64,000 nucleotides of DNA from Anodontia alba (GCA_964016985.1 OZ024827.1:76146953-76210952); one strand, 5' to 3'. Numbered from the stretch's first letter, positions 11,034-21,981 are shown. The notes: generated by a model not told the origin, from the sequence alone. Numbers and translations are program-made.

Positions 11034-11312
11034 CATTACGAAAACACGCCTATTCAAATATATTGAAAAATTTACCACCAAAAACTGAAAGTTTTCAGAT
11101 AAAAATTCTGATATTTTTTCTTATTTCTGCTCAAAACATAGATTGTGGGTACTCGTTAGAACCGCCTCGCCGAGGCGGTTCTAACGAGGACCCACAATTT
11201 ATGTCTTTGAGCAGAAATAAGAAAAATGATGTATACCCCTGTAAACCCCAGTTTTACTATATAAAAGTGGGGTTTAAGGGGGTCAAAATTATATAGGTAT
11301 ATTTTCGTGATG
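11034..11312. mobile_element. Foldback MITE family A
   Basis: Runs from CATTACGAAAACACGCCTAT to ATAGGTATATTTTCGTGATG. The central palindrome is near perfect (GTACTCGTTAGAACCGCCTC / GAGGCGGTTCTAACGAGGAC). Its outer blocks are in reverse order relative to the copy at 2976, so it is inserted in the opposite orientation. Confidence 0.8.
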
Positions 11313-11825
11313 TACAACTCCAATGGTTCGAACAGGCTTGGGACCGTAAAATTGAGTTCCAGTCAGAGGAAGTTCCAGCTATCGAGAATTTGTTTCTGCT
11401 TAAAATGACTCCTAGAGAAAAAAAATCTTGTAAATATGTTTTAAACCAACAGCAAATAACTACTCTTTCAGAAAGTCGTCTTTTGTCAGGATTCAATGCA
11501 CAACCTTTTGTTCTAACTACCTAAGCACCAAATTCTTTATTCTGTTCATTGATTTAAAAATAAATGAAAAATTGTCATTTTCTTCCATAGTAAAATAATT
11601 GCTGCAAATTATGCAAAAATCGATAGAGTAGGTAGATTGGTGGCAGGTTTTCGACACGTTCCACTTGTTCAAAACTTCTGAAATTTTCATAGTATTATTA
11701 TGAAACATCATTGAATAAAATAAAATAAAAAATCAGTGGAGGAAAGCAAAATGTCTTTTGTTATCTCAATGGATCATCATAGTAAACATCGTAAAATGAT
11801 CATAAAACTGTGATAAAACAAAATA

Positions 11826-12033
11826 CAGTGAAACCTGTTTGAGAAAGCCACCTTTGAGATGACTTTACTGGTTGATGTGGAAAGTTGGTTGTCTTATATT
11901 GGTATATATCATGTAATTTTGCTAGCAAAATTACATGACATGTACCTTTATATAAGACGGACACCTTTTCCACACCAACCACTATTTAAAGTCAGTCTCA
12001 AAGGTGGCTTGCTCTCTTATACGGGTTTCACTG
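11826..12033. mobile_element. Tigger/pogo-like MITE family U (TA duplication)
   Basis: Starts CAGTGAAACCTGTTTGAGAA and ends TTATACGGGTTTCACTG, flanked by TA on both sides (11824-11825 and 12034-12035). The subterminal pair CCACCTTTGAGATGACTTTA / AGTCAGTCTCAAAGGTGG extends the inverted repeat, and a central perfect palindrome (CATGTAATTTTGCTAGC and its complement) adds a hairpin. CAGT termini plus TA duplication fit pogo/Tigger-type Tc1-mariner elements. Confidence 0.65.
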
Positions 12034-12084
12034 TAGAGGCCTAGTGGCGATCTGAAACCAGAGCAAAAAGAAAACCGCAAGTTA

Positions 12085-12560
12085 GATCAGGATGGGACCG
12101 ACTATAGACAGCAATATAGGGATCAAACATGGTTTTTCATGCATTAACAGTCGCCAGGTCCCATGGGAGGTGTTGAAAACCGAGGCCGAAGGCCCCAGTT
12201 TTCAACACCTCCCAAGGGACCTGGCCACTGTTAATGCATTGAAAACCCCTGTTCGATCGCTATTATTGCATAAAAACGGAAAACATTTGCTACATTTCGC
12301 GTTATTTCTTGCACTATTTTGTTTCGCCTTTTCACCGATGTCTAGCGAACGTAATTTCCACGGACTATGCTCGATCTAGGGCCGGGCAGTACACATCTCG
12401 TAACGGCAACAAATCTGTGGCCCCGGTACGATCATATTGAAAGTTGCGTAGCCGTGCATTAACAGCGCGTGAATTGCCTTGTTAATACACGGCTTTTCGA
12501 GCCGGTTAATGCACGGCTGTTAATAACGTGCGGCACTGCTTTTTATGCAATAATATTCAA
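12085..12560. repeat. Nested palindromes
   Basis: Two inverted pairs are nested: the inner GTCCCATGGGAGGTGTTGAA with its complement near 12200, and outer GCATTAACAG blocks. A second palindromic set lies at 12440-12530 (GCCGTGCATTAACAGC / GTTAATGCACGGCTG). The outer halves (ATAGGGATCAAACATGG; GCAATAATATTCAATCG) look like MITE shoulders. The ORF at 12092-12379 lies across the fold and is not a gene. Confidence 0.55.
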
Positions 12561-12639
12561 TCGCCAACCTTCTGGAATAGCTTGCGAAAGACTCACCGCC
12601 CTGCAATTAAGGTGATCTGATACAATTTCAGTCAAAATT

Positions 12640-12785
12640 GAATTTGACTCCTTCTGAAAAGGGTCTTCTCTGAAAGGAAAGAATCTGCTCCCAATTTACA
12701 AAAGGGTCTACTCTGAAAGGAAAGAATTTGCTCCCACTGGGAGCAAATTCCTTCTTTTCAGAGAAGACCCCTTTTCAGATGGGGA
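12640..12785. repeat. Palindromic element with GGGAGCAAATTC core (family K)
   Basis: GAAAGGAAAGAATTTGCTCC and its complement GGAGCAAATTCCTTCTTTTC form a hairpin bounded by AAAAGGGTCT / AGACCCCTTTTC. Relatives occur at 13140-13180, 14760-14930, 25165-25260, 26040-26240, 29885-29945 and 36975-37020. Confidence 0.7.
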
Positions 12786-12837
12786 TTGTTATGCAGGACA
12801 GCAAACAGAAAGTCACAAAGTTGTCTCTCTTGTTCAA

Positions 12838-12910
12838 AATGGCGGACAATGTACCAAGCGCATCTAGTCCCCTTGAAGAGGAAATCAAAGTTATCAGTTG
12901 TCTTATGTAG
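12838..12910 (+). CDS. Possible short ORF or first-exon start (weak)
   Basis: The sequence CAAAATGGCGGACAATG has a good animal start context, followed by 23 codons (MADNVPSASSPLEEEIKVIS, then C-L-M) and TAG. The acidic, low-complexity start resembles many animal protein N-termini. No downstream exon or strong donor is visible. It could be the first exon of an unidentified gene, a captured exon in a repeat, or chance. It cannot be joined with confidence to the hexosaminidase. Confidence 0.15.
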
Positions 12911-13185
12911 GAACGCAAAACATACGTATACTGATTCAAAAGGCAGGATAGCTCTTCCACTGTGGAATTCTGTGATTAAAACACTAATAACTGACAAATA
13001 TTTAACTCTAACTAATTCGTGTACATATTACTTAATCATGAAAAATTTTGGGTATTGTTTGGTTTACAATCAGGCCGGGTCAGGAAAACAAACGGTTGAA
13101 CATACGTGAACAGCGAAGCTCCAGAGCGCAGTCTGGTCTTATCTAAAAGGAAAGAATTTGCTCCCAAAGGGAGAACACCCCTTTT

Positions 13186-14758
13186 TAGCTCACCTGAGCT
13201 ATGCTCAGGATGAGCTATATTGATTACTTTTCGTCCGTCCGTCCATTAACATTTTCAAATGACTTCTCCTCTGAAGCCAATTTTGCTCAAATGTCATATG
13301 GAGCTTTCTTAGGTTGGGGGAACGAAAGATTGCTAAAATGGTCACGGTCTGTTGACCAAGATGGTCGCCATGCCCATATATGGTAAAAACCTCAAACAAA
13401 TATTCTGCTCCAGAACCGAGGATGCCCTGGGGCTGAATCTTTGCACAAATCATCGGAGACGAGAGGTCTACCAAAATTGCTAAAATAATTGTTGTACATT
13501 GATGTTTCACCTTTTTACGGCGAGGTCAACTTTGCTTCCCTATGCATTTGTATGGGACCCATACATTTGTATGGAAAAAATGTTGAGAATTTCAAACGAC
13601 TTCTCCTCTGAAGCCTCTGGGTCAATGTTGCTCAAATTTTATATGAAGCCTTCTTAGATTTGGGGAACAAAAGATTGCTAAAATTGTCACGATCCATTGA
13701 CTAAGATGGTCGCCAAGCCCATATACCCAGTCAACATTCTACGTAAATCTATATCGGGCCGTCATCGGCCCGTCAGGGTAGCTGACGGGCCGATGACGGC
13801 CCGATGTAGATTTACGTAGAATGCTAGCTGGGTATGGTAAAAACCCTTAAAATCTTCTTTTCGAGAACAGAGGATGCCTTTGGGCTGAATCTTTGCACAA
13901 ATCATCAGGTACGAGAGGTCTACAAAAGTTGCTAAAAATAATTGTTATACATTGAAGTTTGACCTTTTTACGGTGAGGTCAAGTTTGCTTCCCCGTGCAC
14001 TTGTATGGGCACCATACATTTGTATGGGAAAAATGTTGAGAATTTCAAACGACTTCTCCTCTGAAACCTCTGGGTCAGTGTTACTCAAATTTTATATGGA
14101 GCCTCCTTAGGTTGGGGGAACGAAAGATTGCTAAACTGGTTGCGGTCCATTGACCAAGATGGCCGCCATGCCCATATATGGTAAAACCTTTAAAAATCTT
14201 CTTCTCCAGAACAGAGGATGCCTTTGGACTGAATCTTTGCACAAATCATCAGGGATGGGAGGTCTACCAAAGTTGCTAAAATGATGGTCATACATTGACG
14301 TTTGACTTTTTTAGGGTGAGGTCAAGTTTGCTTCCATATGCATTTGTATGGGCACTATACATTTGTATGGAAAAAAATGTTGATAGGTTCAAATGATTTC
14401 TCCTCTGAAGCCTCTGGGCCAATATTGCTCAAATTTCATGTGGAGCCTCCTTGGGGCAGGAGAACGAAAGATTGCTGAATGGTCACGATCCATTGATCAA
14501 GATGGCTGCCATGCCCATATATGGTAAAAACCTTTAGAAAGGTAGATGACCTAATTAACTTCTAAAAAATTGATTTTTTTTTCTTTACTTATGGCCCTTT
14601 GAAAATTTCAGCATTTTAACCTTGTAAGCAAGATATCTCAAAACTGTTTAAGCTATTGCCTTGAAACTCGACATGCTGATAAGGAATGATGAGAAAAGAA
14701 CCTGATTAACTTATAGCAGTTAACGCAAGTGAGCGTTGTGGTCCATGGGCCTCTTGTC
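13186..14758 (+). mobile_element. Tandem-repeat 'pearl-like' element (R-B)
   Basis: Starts with the hairpin TTTTTAGCTCACCTGAGC and GCTCAGGATGAGCTA. Four units of about 330-350 bp follow, each with TTCAAACGACTTCTCCTCTG, TGCCCATATATGGTAAA and TTGAATCTTTGCACAAATC-type blocks. The element ends in the hairpin GGTCCATGGGCC then TCTTGT. The second unit is interrupted by the palindromic MITE at 13726-13832. ORFs are shadows of the tandem units. Confidence 0.65.
13726..13832. mobile_element. 107-bp all-palindrome MITE (family P), TA duplication
   Basis: CCCAGTCAACATTCTACGTA ... TACGTAGAATGCTAGCTGGG is an almost uninterrupted inverted repeat around GGGTAGCTGACG. Neighbouring tandem units show the empty site GCCCATATATGGTAAA. 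Here the same site reads GCCCATATA-element-TATGGTAAA, so exactly TA is duplicated (13724-13725 and 13833-13834). This points to Tc1/mariner-type transposition. Confidence 0.85.
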
Positions 14759-14930
14759 AGTTTTTTGCTCCCTTCGAGAGCAAATGTTTTCCTTTTAGAG
14801 CAGACCCCTTTTCAGTTATTTACTCCCTTTGAGAGCAAATGTTTTCCTTTTAGAGTAGACCCCTTTTCAGTTATTTACTCCCTTTGAGAGCAAATGCTTT
14901 CCGTTTTGAGTAGACCTTTTTTCAACGAGA
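14757..14930. repeat. Three tandem half-copies of family K
   Basis: Three direct copies of about 58 bp with TTTTTTGCTCCCTTCGAGAG / GAGCAAATGTTTTCCTTTTA / GAGTAGACCCCTTTTCAG. They start right after the terminus of the tandem-repeat element at 14758. Confidence 0.65.
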
Positions 14931-15264
14931 AATTAATCGAATTGTCTCCCCTAAAAACGTATAAACTTAAACAACGCACATACGCTTTTGAGAAAATTTG
15001 TCCACTTTTTAGAATTTCCCTGCTCTAAATTAAAAACAAAATGAGCAGCAACGTGAAAAACGTACCTTGTTGTATGTGCGCCCAAAGACGACACAAATCA
15101 GCCTCCACACAGTCTGATCGGAGTCTTCGTTGTCTGCAATAATAAACTTTGCATCCGTTGCCATGCAAAATGCGCCTAGGGGAAGATTTTGATCAGCATG
15201 TATCAAAACTTGTCCCTTCTTGCATTCTCATCATGGGACCTTTGCTGTTCGTCGAAAAATTTAA

Positions 15265-15360
15265 CTGTATCCAATGTAAGCAGACAAAGAAGTCCCAGAT
15301 CAGACTTCGCGGATGCGGAGTCTGATCTGGGCCTTCGTTGTCCGCATACGCGATGCGTTT
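15265..15360. repeat. Family G hairpin
   Basis: AAGAAGTCCCAGATCAGACT CGC and its complement around GGATGCGGAGTCTGATCTGG, followed by CCTTCGTTGTCCGCATACGC. A half-copy lies at 15080-15170. Confidence 0.55.
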
Positions 15361-15369
15361 TATTTCATG

Positions 15370-16100
15370 ACAGGGCCTAAATCATCTGCTGTCATAAACT
15401 CCAAGACAATGTTGATAGCAGGAAATATAATTGCCATGCGGTCTGAAGTTGTTCTGCTAAATGTGAAAATCCCCATTTTGAAAATGGGACTGAACCAAAC
15501 ATTCCTTCCTCTCAGGAATATACATAATATTATAGACAACCCGCCACGAGAAAATGTGTTTTCAGGGCATACTCGAACATGCAGTCAGCGAAGCCTCTTA
15601 AGGGCCTTGCCACGGACTGCTAAAGTTTACAGAATCATACATGCCATACCTCACTCTGTGAGACAAAATCTCACAGAATTTTGGCCCTTCTGGACCCCGT
15701 TTCTCATAAGATTTTCAAATCTCACAGAATTTGCATACCATTCCATAAGCTATTTTTTAAAGAACTAGAAATAAATCACACATTAGCATGGCTATCCCAA
15801 GCATAATTCATTAAAATAATGGCTTTTAATTTACTTATGTAAGCTTGAAAGTGATTTTCCAAAAAAATCTCACAAAATTTCATTAAATCTCCCCTAAAAA
15901 TTTGCAAAATCTCAGACTTCTGTCAACAGCTAATGGCATGTATGCAGAGTACCGGTTTGGTTTCATACGAATATAGTTCCATGTATGTCAAATAGTTCCA
16001 GATTTTTTATCTGTTTCTAAAGTGCTCTTGCCTGATTTGGTGCCAGAATTGGTGGATATGTATACATATTAGTCAGGCAATTCTGCGGTAGATATTAGCA
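15370..16100. other. Intergenic, little recognised
   Basis: Four copies of a TCTCACAGAATTT / TCTCACAAAATTT motif lie at 15665-15910. Otherwise no palindromes or protein homology. The 151-aa ORF starting at 15313 has no recognisable domain and begins inside a MITE hairpin. Confidence 0.4.
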
Positions 16101-16108
16101 AAATGGTA

Positions 16109-16426
16109 CATTTGACTCTCATTATCTCGACCTCGCTTATCTTGAATAACCGCTTATCTCGAAGTGGAAATCTGGTCCCTGCCTAAACATGAAAATCTAA
16201 CAACAGGTAAAAATATTGTGGAAAAAACAAAAGAAATTGCTCCTCCTTTTGTCCACAATATTTTCAATATATCTCTAACTTCAAGAGTCCAATTACACAT
16301 ATATTTGTTAACTATGGTTGTTTGAATTATTTTTTCCTCAATTCTGCTAATCTGATATGTCGAGGTACGGATATCTCGAAGTATTTCAGAGAGTCCTTTG
16401 TAAGTCGTGATAACGAGAGTTGACTG
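16109..16426. mobile_element. Tigger-like MITE family T (TA duplication)
   Basis: CATTTGACTCTCATTATCTC at the left and GATAACGAGAGTTGACTG at the right are inverted and flanked by TA (16107-16108; 16427-16428). Subterminal pairs CGCTTATCTCGAAG and GATATCTCGAAGTA occur. A central palindrome AATATTGTGG ... CCACAATATT sits around GAAATTGCTCC. A close relative lies at 51719-52051 and decayed ones at about 47060-47262, 54320-54545 and 56055-56270. Confidence 0.7.
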
Positions 16427-16507
16427 TATATTTTGGGAGGTTGTTTTAAATATTCAATAGAAGCGCCTCCCTGAGTACCGACAAGATATATTTTCATGGA
16501 GACATAG

Positions 16508-16735
16508 CATCACAAAAACACGCCTGTATAATTTTGACCCCCTTAATCCCCACTTTTATTTAGTAAAACTGGGGTTTACAGGGATATATATTTTTCTTCT
16601 TATTTTGCTTAAAAACATAGATTGTGGGTACTCGTTAGAATTGCCTCGTCGAGGCGGTTCTAAAGAGTACCAACAATCTATGTTTTTAGCAAAATAAGAA
16701 AAATGGCAGAATTTTTATCTTTAAATTTTCCTTTT
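16508..16735. mobile_element. Foldback MITE family A, 3' truncated
   Basis: The left end CATCACAAAAACACGCCTGT and the central palindrome TAGAATTGCCTCG / CGAGGCGGTTCTAA are present. The right end (ATAGGCGTGTTTTCG) is missing, replaced by TTTCCTTTTCCAAAAAGACA and an (ATA)n run. Confidence 0.7.
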
Positions 16736-16788
16736 CCAAAAAGACATTTCTTTCTTTTCTCAACAAAATAATAATAATAATAATAACT

Positions 16789-18057
16789 AGACCACGAAGT
16801 GAGCATATGCCCACTAAAACCCCCGGCCATGGCCATCAGTGATAAGACACAAAAAGCCAGAACAACAAAGGGAAATAACTCTAAATGACCGGACCCCTCC
16901 GCCCCTATTTTCTTTCCCACAATACTAGTCATACTTGTCATGTGTACTAAATTTCAAGATTCTAGGTAGAGTAGTTCTTGAGAAATCTTTGATACAAAAT
17001 AAATGTTAACTCACACACAAATAGCCAGAACAACAAAGGGATATACCTCTAAGGGCCTGGTCCCATGGCCCCTTTTTTCTTACCCACAATACCACTAGTC
17101 ATACTTGTCATGTGTACAAAATTTCAAGATTCTAGGTACAGTAGTTATTGAGAAATCTTTCACACAAATTAAATGTTTACTCACACACAAATAGCCAGAA
17201 CAACAAAGGGAAATAACTCTAAGGGACCTGGCCCCACAGCCCCTATTTTCTTTCCCACAATACAACAAGTCATACTTGTCACGTGTGCAAAATTTCAAAT
17301 TTCTAGGTATAGTAGTTCTTGAGAAATCTCACACAAATAGGCAGAACAACAAAGAGAAATAACTCTAAGGGCCTGGTCCCATGACCGCTATTTTCTTTCC
17401 CACAATACAACTAGTCATACTTGTCATCTGTACAAATTTCAAGATTGTAGGTCAGTAGTTCTTGAGAAATCTTTGACACAAAATAAATGTTTACTCACAT
17501 ACAAATAGCCAGAACAACAAAGGAAAATAACTCTGAGTGACCTGACCCCACAGCCCCTATTTTCTTTTCCACAATACAACTAGTCATATTTGTCATGTGT
17601 ACTAAATTTCAAGATTCTTGGTGTAGTAGTTCTTGAGAAATCTTTGACACAAAATAAATGTTTACTCACATACAAACAGGCAGAACAACAAAGGGAAATA
17701 ACTCTAAGTGACCTGATCCCACAGCCCTTATTTTCTTTCTCACAATACAACTAGTCATACTTGTCATGTGTACAAAATTTCAAGATTCTAGGTATAGTAG
17801 TTCTTGAGAAATCTCACACAAATAGGCAGAACAACAAAGGGAAACCAGAACAACAAAGGGAAATAACTCTAAGGGACCTGGCCCCATTGCCCTTATTTTC
17901 TTTCCCACAATACAACTAGTCATACTTGTCATGTGTACAACATTTCAAGTTTGTAGGTAAAGTAGTTCCTGATATATCTTTGACACAAATAAATGTTAAC
18001 AGACTGACAGTGTGACAGACAGACTGACAGACAGACACACAGAAAAGACAAAAACTA
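16789..18057 (+). mobile_element. Tandem-repeat element R-C, left part
   Basis: About seven units of about 165 bp: ACAAATAGCCAGAACAACAA, GGGAAATAACTCTAAGGG, CAATACAACTAGTCATACTT, TTTCAAGATTCTAGGTA and TAGTTCTTGAGAAATCTTT. It starts CTAGACCACGAAGTGAGCAT and ends in a GACAGACAGACTGACAG tract. Its right terminus is displaced to 20201-20235 by the hAT-like insertion. Confidence 0.65.
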
Positions 18058-18065
18058 TATACACC

Positions 18066-20192
18066 TAGTGGTGGGACATCGGTTGGAAATCATAATCGAT
18101 CATCAGTTGGCATCGGTTGCTGCTGCCGATGCGATTTTCCGATTATAATCGGTTCCTGAATAATTCGCTTTGGCGTGCATGTTTCACTGTTAATCCTTGT
18201 TCATGGTCATATGTTTACAAGTTCATTCAACTGTACTGCACAACAACTGAACTCTATATTTACAAAGCGTTTGTTAGTACTATTTTTCAGCGATTTGGTG
18301 GCCTAAAAGATTTTTTTTCTTCTTTGGCTAGACCCCCCCCCCCCACCCCCTTCATGATCACCCCCAATATACAGTCCTGATAACAGAGCGCACATCAAAG
18401 GCTTATCTTATCTAAGTGATTATGGAGTCTTTATAAGGCTGTTAAGTCTCCTTAGGTGGGGCCATATAAGGGTTAATTCTTAAAATTGAGCAGTATTCAA
18501 TATGTTACTATCAAATAAATTCATTTGCAAATTTTGCATTTAACTTGATTTTATTTGTTGATTTGTATTGTATCATTTTATTTTTTTATTTATTATTATT
18601 ATGATTATTTTTTTTTTTTTTTTTTTTTTGATAGTTTTTTTTCTAAACACAAAAGTGTTGTTTTTTTCTTGCATTGTGAAAAAGTACAAATGAACTGAAA
18701 TAGAAATATAAAATTGAAAATATTTATTTATTTATTCATTTATTTATTTTCTAAAGTAAATAAGAACACTGCACAATTATTCCATTTCCATTTCAGTAAA
18801 ACAATACATTATGGAATATGTCAAAAAAGTTCTTGGACAATTTAGAATTTGTATTTTATGCCAAAAAGCTTCTCATACTATCTTCCTAATCTTCTGTATT
18901 TGATCCAAAGAAACAAATAAAGGGGGCATTTGGTGATAAATTAGCGTATAGCATAAATATCTGTATTTCACCATGAAATATATTGTGGGTTTCATTAGAA
19001 CTGCCTGAGACAGACTATTCTAATGAACAAAAACCAGGTATATTTTATTGAATAACTAGAAGAAAAAAAAACATCAAAATATCACCAAATTACCCACATT
19101 TGTTTCTCTGTCTTCATCATAAACTTTGCTGATATAAAATCTAATTTCCCCTTATCAGACCCCTACCTGAAAGGATGGCCAAAGTCACCAAGAATTTCTT
19201 ATCTTAATCTCCTCAGAGTCATTAGGGTGTTCTGCAATCCAAAATGTGTCTTTAATCATGTTATTAATAATTTAAACTTTTTTTTTTTTTTTTTTTTTTG
19301 CAGATTCAAATAATAATAATAAAAAAAAACTTAACATAGAGAGAATACATATCTATGATGCTTTAAAATGCTGTTTAAGACATTGTATAAGTTTCAACCC
19401 ACCTGTATGGTTCAGGAAGAATTAAAATGAAAATGTCCGACTACTAGTCCAGTGTCGGGTACTAGTTTGCAATCGGTAAATTTCAGCGTTGCTTTATTGA
19501 TTTTAAATGAAAAACTGGGTGAAAAAAAAAAACAACAACAAAAGACAGATACACTAGTCTGAAGGGCTGAAGCTGTTTTACTAGTGCTATGACACTTTTA
19601 ATTTATAATAAAATTTGAAGAATTTGTTCCATTCAGAAATTTTCAGCGGCAAAAAGTACATCAAAACGGACATTTGTGCGAGTCATAGAACCAGGTAGCT
19701 TAATTTTAGGGAACATGAACTATCAATACATTTGACTTTAACAGCTTACACATTATTTCCGCCCATCTGTTGTACAGAATGATTCTGTTTCATCAAATCA
19801 ACCGTGAACCAGTCGGCAGGCTTGGTGAATCTGAATGACACGTCATAACTACACACTAGCCAATAAAAGAAACTTGCTCTGCCCCGCCTTCTACTGCGTA
19901 GTTTTGTAAATCAAAAGCGGCGGCATATTGTCACAAATCTTTATGGTCAATGAGTTGTGTAATCAGTGACAGATGTCCTCATACACTGTGAAAACACTTC
20001 CGTGAATACTCAAGTATAGTCTCTGAGTACATCAATAGGTAACTGTTTGTTTTACCCCACGTGGTTAATTGAAAACATGCAGCGTCAATCAGTTTGCCGA
20101 TGATCGATTGTGAGAAAGTTCAATCGATTATCGGAATCGAGAGCTTCCAGCACGCCGCTAATCGATACCACCTGATCATCGGTACACCACTA
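18066..20192. mobile_element. Non-autonomous hAT-like element with 8-bp duplication
   Basis: Both sides carry the 8-bp direct repeat TATACACC (18058-18065 and 20193-20200). The element starts TAGTGGTGGGACATCGG and ends TCATCGGTACACCACTA, so the outer TAGTGGTG and several inner CATCGG/CCGATG bases are inverted. Subterminal ATCGATTATC-type motifs (ATAATCGATCATCAG; CAATCGATTATCGG) repeat at both ends. Eight-base duplications and TA-GTG ends are hallmarks of the hAT superfamily. No transposase ORF remains in 2127 bp. Inside are poly-T tracts and a block shared with 3570-3850. Confidence 0.8.
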
Positions 20193-20235
20193 TATACACC
20201 CATTGCATACTTCGTATGCCGGGGGTATAATAATC
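20193..20235 (+). mobile_element. Tandem-repeat element R-C, right terminus
   Basis: TATACACCCATTGCATACTT continues the R-C element after the hAT insertion. It carries a small hairpin GCATACTTCGTATGC before GGGGGTATAATAATC, comparable to the terminal hairpins of the other tandem-repeat elements. Confidence 0.6.
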
Positions 20236-20497
20236 GGAGCCTTCATGCGCATTTATTGCCTAGGACAGACAAACTTAGTTTGGGCCGTAAATTTCATTTT
20301 TGGATAACTATTTGAGAAAAAGGTGCTGAATGCAGAAAAGATAAATGTTCCTTGTTAAGTATTATAGGATTCGAGCCGCGCTATAGGAAAATATATCTTC
20401 GGGTATTAAGCGGACTGCAAAGGCCCGGTATCAGGCTGCGTAATTGCACATCTTTTGTTGTCCCCTGCCCCCTCATCGGGTACTGATTAATATATTA

Positions 20498-20605
20498 ACC
20501 CTTTCAGCCCGGCACACCAAAACAGATACCCGTGCAAACAGTGTAGATCCAGATGAGGCGGCTTATAATGAGCTGTCTCATCAGGATCTACACTGTTTGC
20601 CATTC
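20498..20605. mobile_element. TTAA-type MITE, left part with shared hairpin
   Basis: Starts TTAACCCTTTCAGCC and contains the hairpin GCAAACAGTGTAGATCCAGA / TCAGGATCTACACTGTTTGC around GGCGGCTTATAATGAGC. It is then cut by the SINE fragment at 20606. A second copy of the same MITE block (CCAGATACCTGTGCAAGC) resumes at 20829. Confidence 0.6.
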
Positions 20606-20828
20606 TGGTCGCGGGTTCGATCCTTAGTGGAGATTGATCATGAAAAAATTTCTACGGTCCTATATTCCCTTCGTAATTCAAGAAGGGCAATTGTCAGTTT
20701 CTGGCAAATGAATGTGCACAAGTACAAGGACTAAGCCTTCCCTGTAAAAAGAGTGGTTAGGTAAACTGACCGCGCTTGACATGACCCTAATGGGTTGACA
20801 GGGTCGTAAAACATCAACTCTATCAACC
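20606..20828 (+). mobile_element. SINE family S, 5' truncated
   Basis: Starts at the B box (GGTCGCGGGTTCGATCC) and runs through GAGATTGATCATGAAAAAAT, TCAAGAAGGGCAATTGTCAG, TTAGGTAAACTGACCGCGC and GGGTTGACAGGGTCGTAAAA. It is flanked by two copies of the same TTAA-type MITE block. Confidence 0.65.
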
Positions 20829-20995
20829 AAACCAGATACCTGTGCAAGCAGTGTAGATTCAGATGAGACGGCTCGTCTCATCAGGATCTGCACTGTTTGT
20901 CATTCTGGTTTTGTATACACTTAAACCCCTAGTATAGGCAGTGGGCATGTCCAAATTCAAAGGTGGAAGAGTTCACTTCAGAAACTCAGGGATGA
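20829..20995. mobile_element. TTAA-type MITE copy after the SINE
   Basis: Hairpin GCAAGCAGTGTAGATTCAGA / TCAGGATCTGCACTGTTTGT with the GATGAGACGGCTCGTCTCAT loop. It is the second MITE block flanking the SINE. Confidence 0.5.
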
Positions 20996-21114
20996 TAGTG
21001 TTAATGCATGGTAAACAGCCTGAGCAGGTTATTTGGTTTCACTGGCTGATCAGGATTCTTACTGTTGGCACATCACACGTAAACATCTTTTCTCGTTGAG
21101 AACCTCATTTGAGC

Positions 21115-21355
21115 CGAAACGATAGAAAACATACATTCTGTCATCTGCGCACAAGGAAGACTCAAATCAGCCTGCGCATTCGCGCAGTCTGATCAGGGTC
21201 TTCATTGCCTGCATGAAGAAACTTTACATTCTTGGCTATCCAAAATGTGCCCAGTGAAGATTCTGATCAGACTGCGCAATGCGCAGTCTGATCTGAATCT
21301 TCGCTGTGCGCACATGTCCCATGATACGTTTTTTGACGTAAGGGCACATTTCTTT
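21115..21355. mobile_element. Family G MITE abutting hexosaminidase exon
   Basis: Two hairpins in series: CAGCCTGCGCATTCGCGCAG and GATCAGACTGCGCAATGCGC / GCGCAGTCTGATC. The element runs to about GGGCACATTT, within about 10-20 bp of the acceptor TTCTTTTCTTTCAG at 21363, so it contributes the sequence in which the branch point must lie. Confidence 0.55.
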
Positions 21356-21363
21356 TCTTTCAG

Positions 21364-21981
21364 ATGCTGCTTTGAACACTGGTCAAGGGACAGCTGCTAA
21401 AGATGTAAACGCAAATTCAGATAATAAATTTGATACAAACAATAAAGCTAATCTTGTATGGAAACGAAAAGACGTGCTCAACCAACTGAAGAACGTAGGA
21501 AGACCTGCACAAATTCAACTTCCAAACAATCCCCATTTAGACAGCTTTCTTTCAAAACATGTAAAACCAGAGATAACAATGAGCGGAGATGACTTTTTCC
21601 TGAATATTGACAGACGTTTTGCCTTTAAGCCAGGAATAAGACTAGCGCCTTTTCGATCTTTTGCTGAACCTTGGCCGTTACCTCAACAATACAGCTCCCG
21701 CCCGGAGACAGTATTTCGCATAAATCCAGCAACTTTTCAAATTCAGATACTGAACAGAACAAGTGATATTTTGCAAGCCGCAGTGAAACGATATACAGAG
21801 ATTGTTTTAAAACGTTCGTTAGAAGAACCCTACCATTTCATCAACAATTTTGACAAGAATTTTGAAAAATTCAACGTCGATGATCCAGACAAGTATAAGA
21901 GTGTTGTGCCACTTCGTAACCTGTGCGTCTATGTGGCCGGCTCTGACATTGGCTATCCGCGCTTAAATTACAACGAAACTT
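21364..21981 (+). CDS. HEX: Beta-hexosaminidase exon (first visible): extension and GH20b start
   Basis: Acceptor TTCTTTTCTTTCAG; the exon enters in phase 1, so at least one upstream exon carrying the start codon was not found. It encodes 205 full codons. The first about 110 residues are a polar Asn/Lys/Asp-rich extension (AAKDVNANSDNKFDTNNKAN, then a region with LDSFLSKHVKPEI), longer than in human HEXA/HEXB. The N-terminal GH20b domain begins around EPWPLPQQYSSRPETVFRIN, matching the WPLP motif of the family. N-glycosylation sequons NRT and NET occur. The donor GTAAGT at 21982 splits a Tyr codon completed at 22923. The enzyme should remove terminal GlcNAc/GalNAc from glycoconjugates or chitooligomers in lysosome or secretion. 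Whether the extension is a stalk, a propeptide or retained linker cannot be told. Confidence 0.9.

Noticed and set aside
15313..15768. 151-aa ORF
   Set aside because: Begins in a MITE hairpin, no domain, and contains the repeated TCTCACAGAATTT motif.
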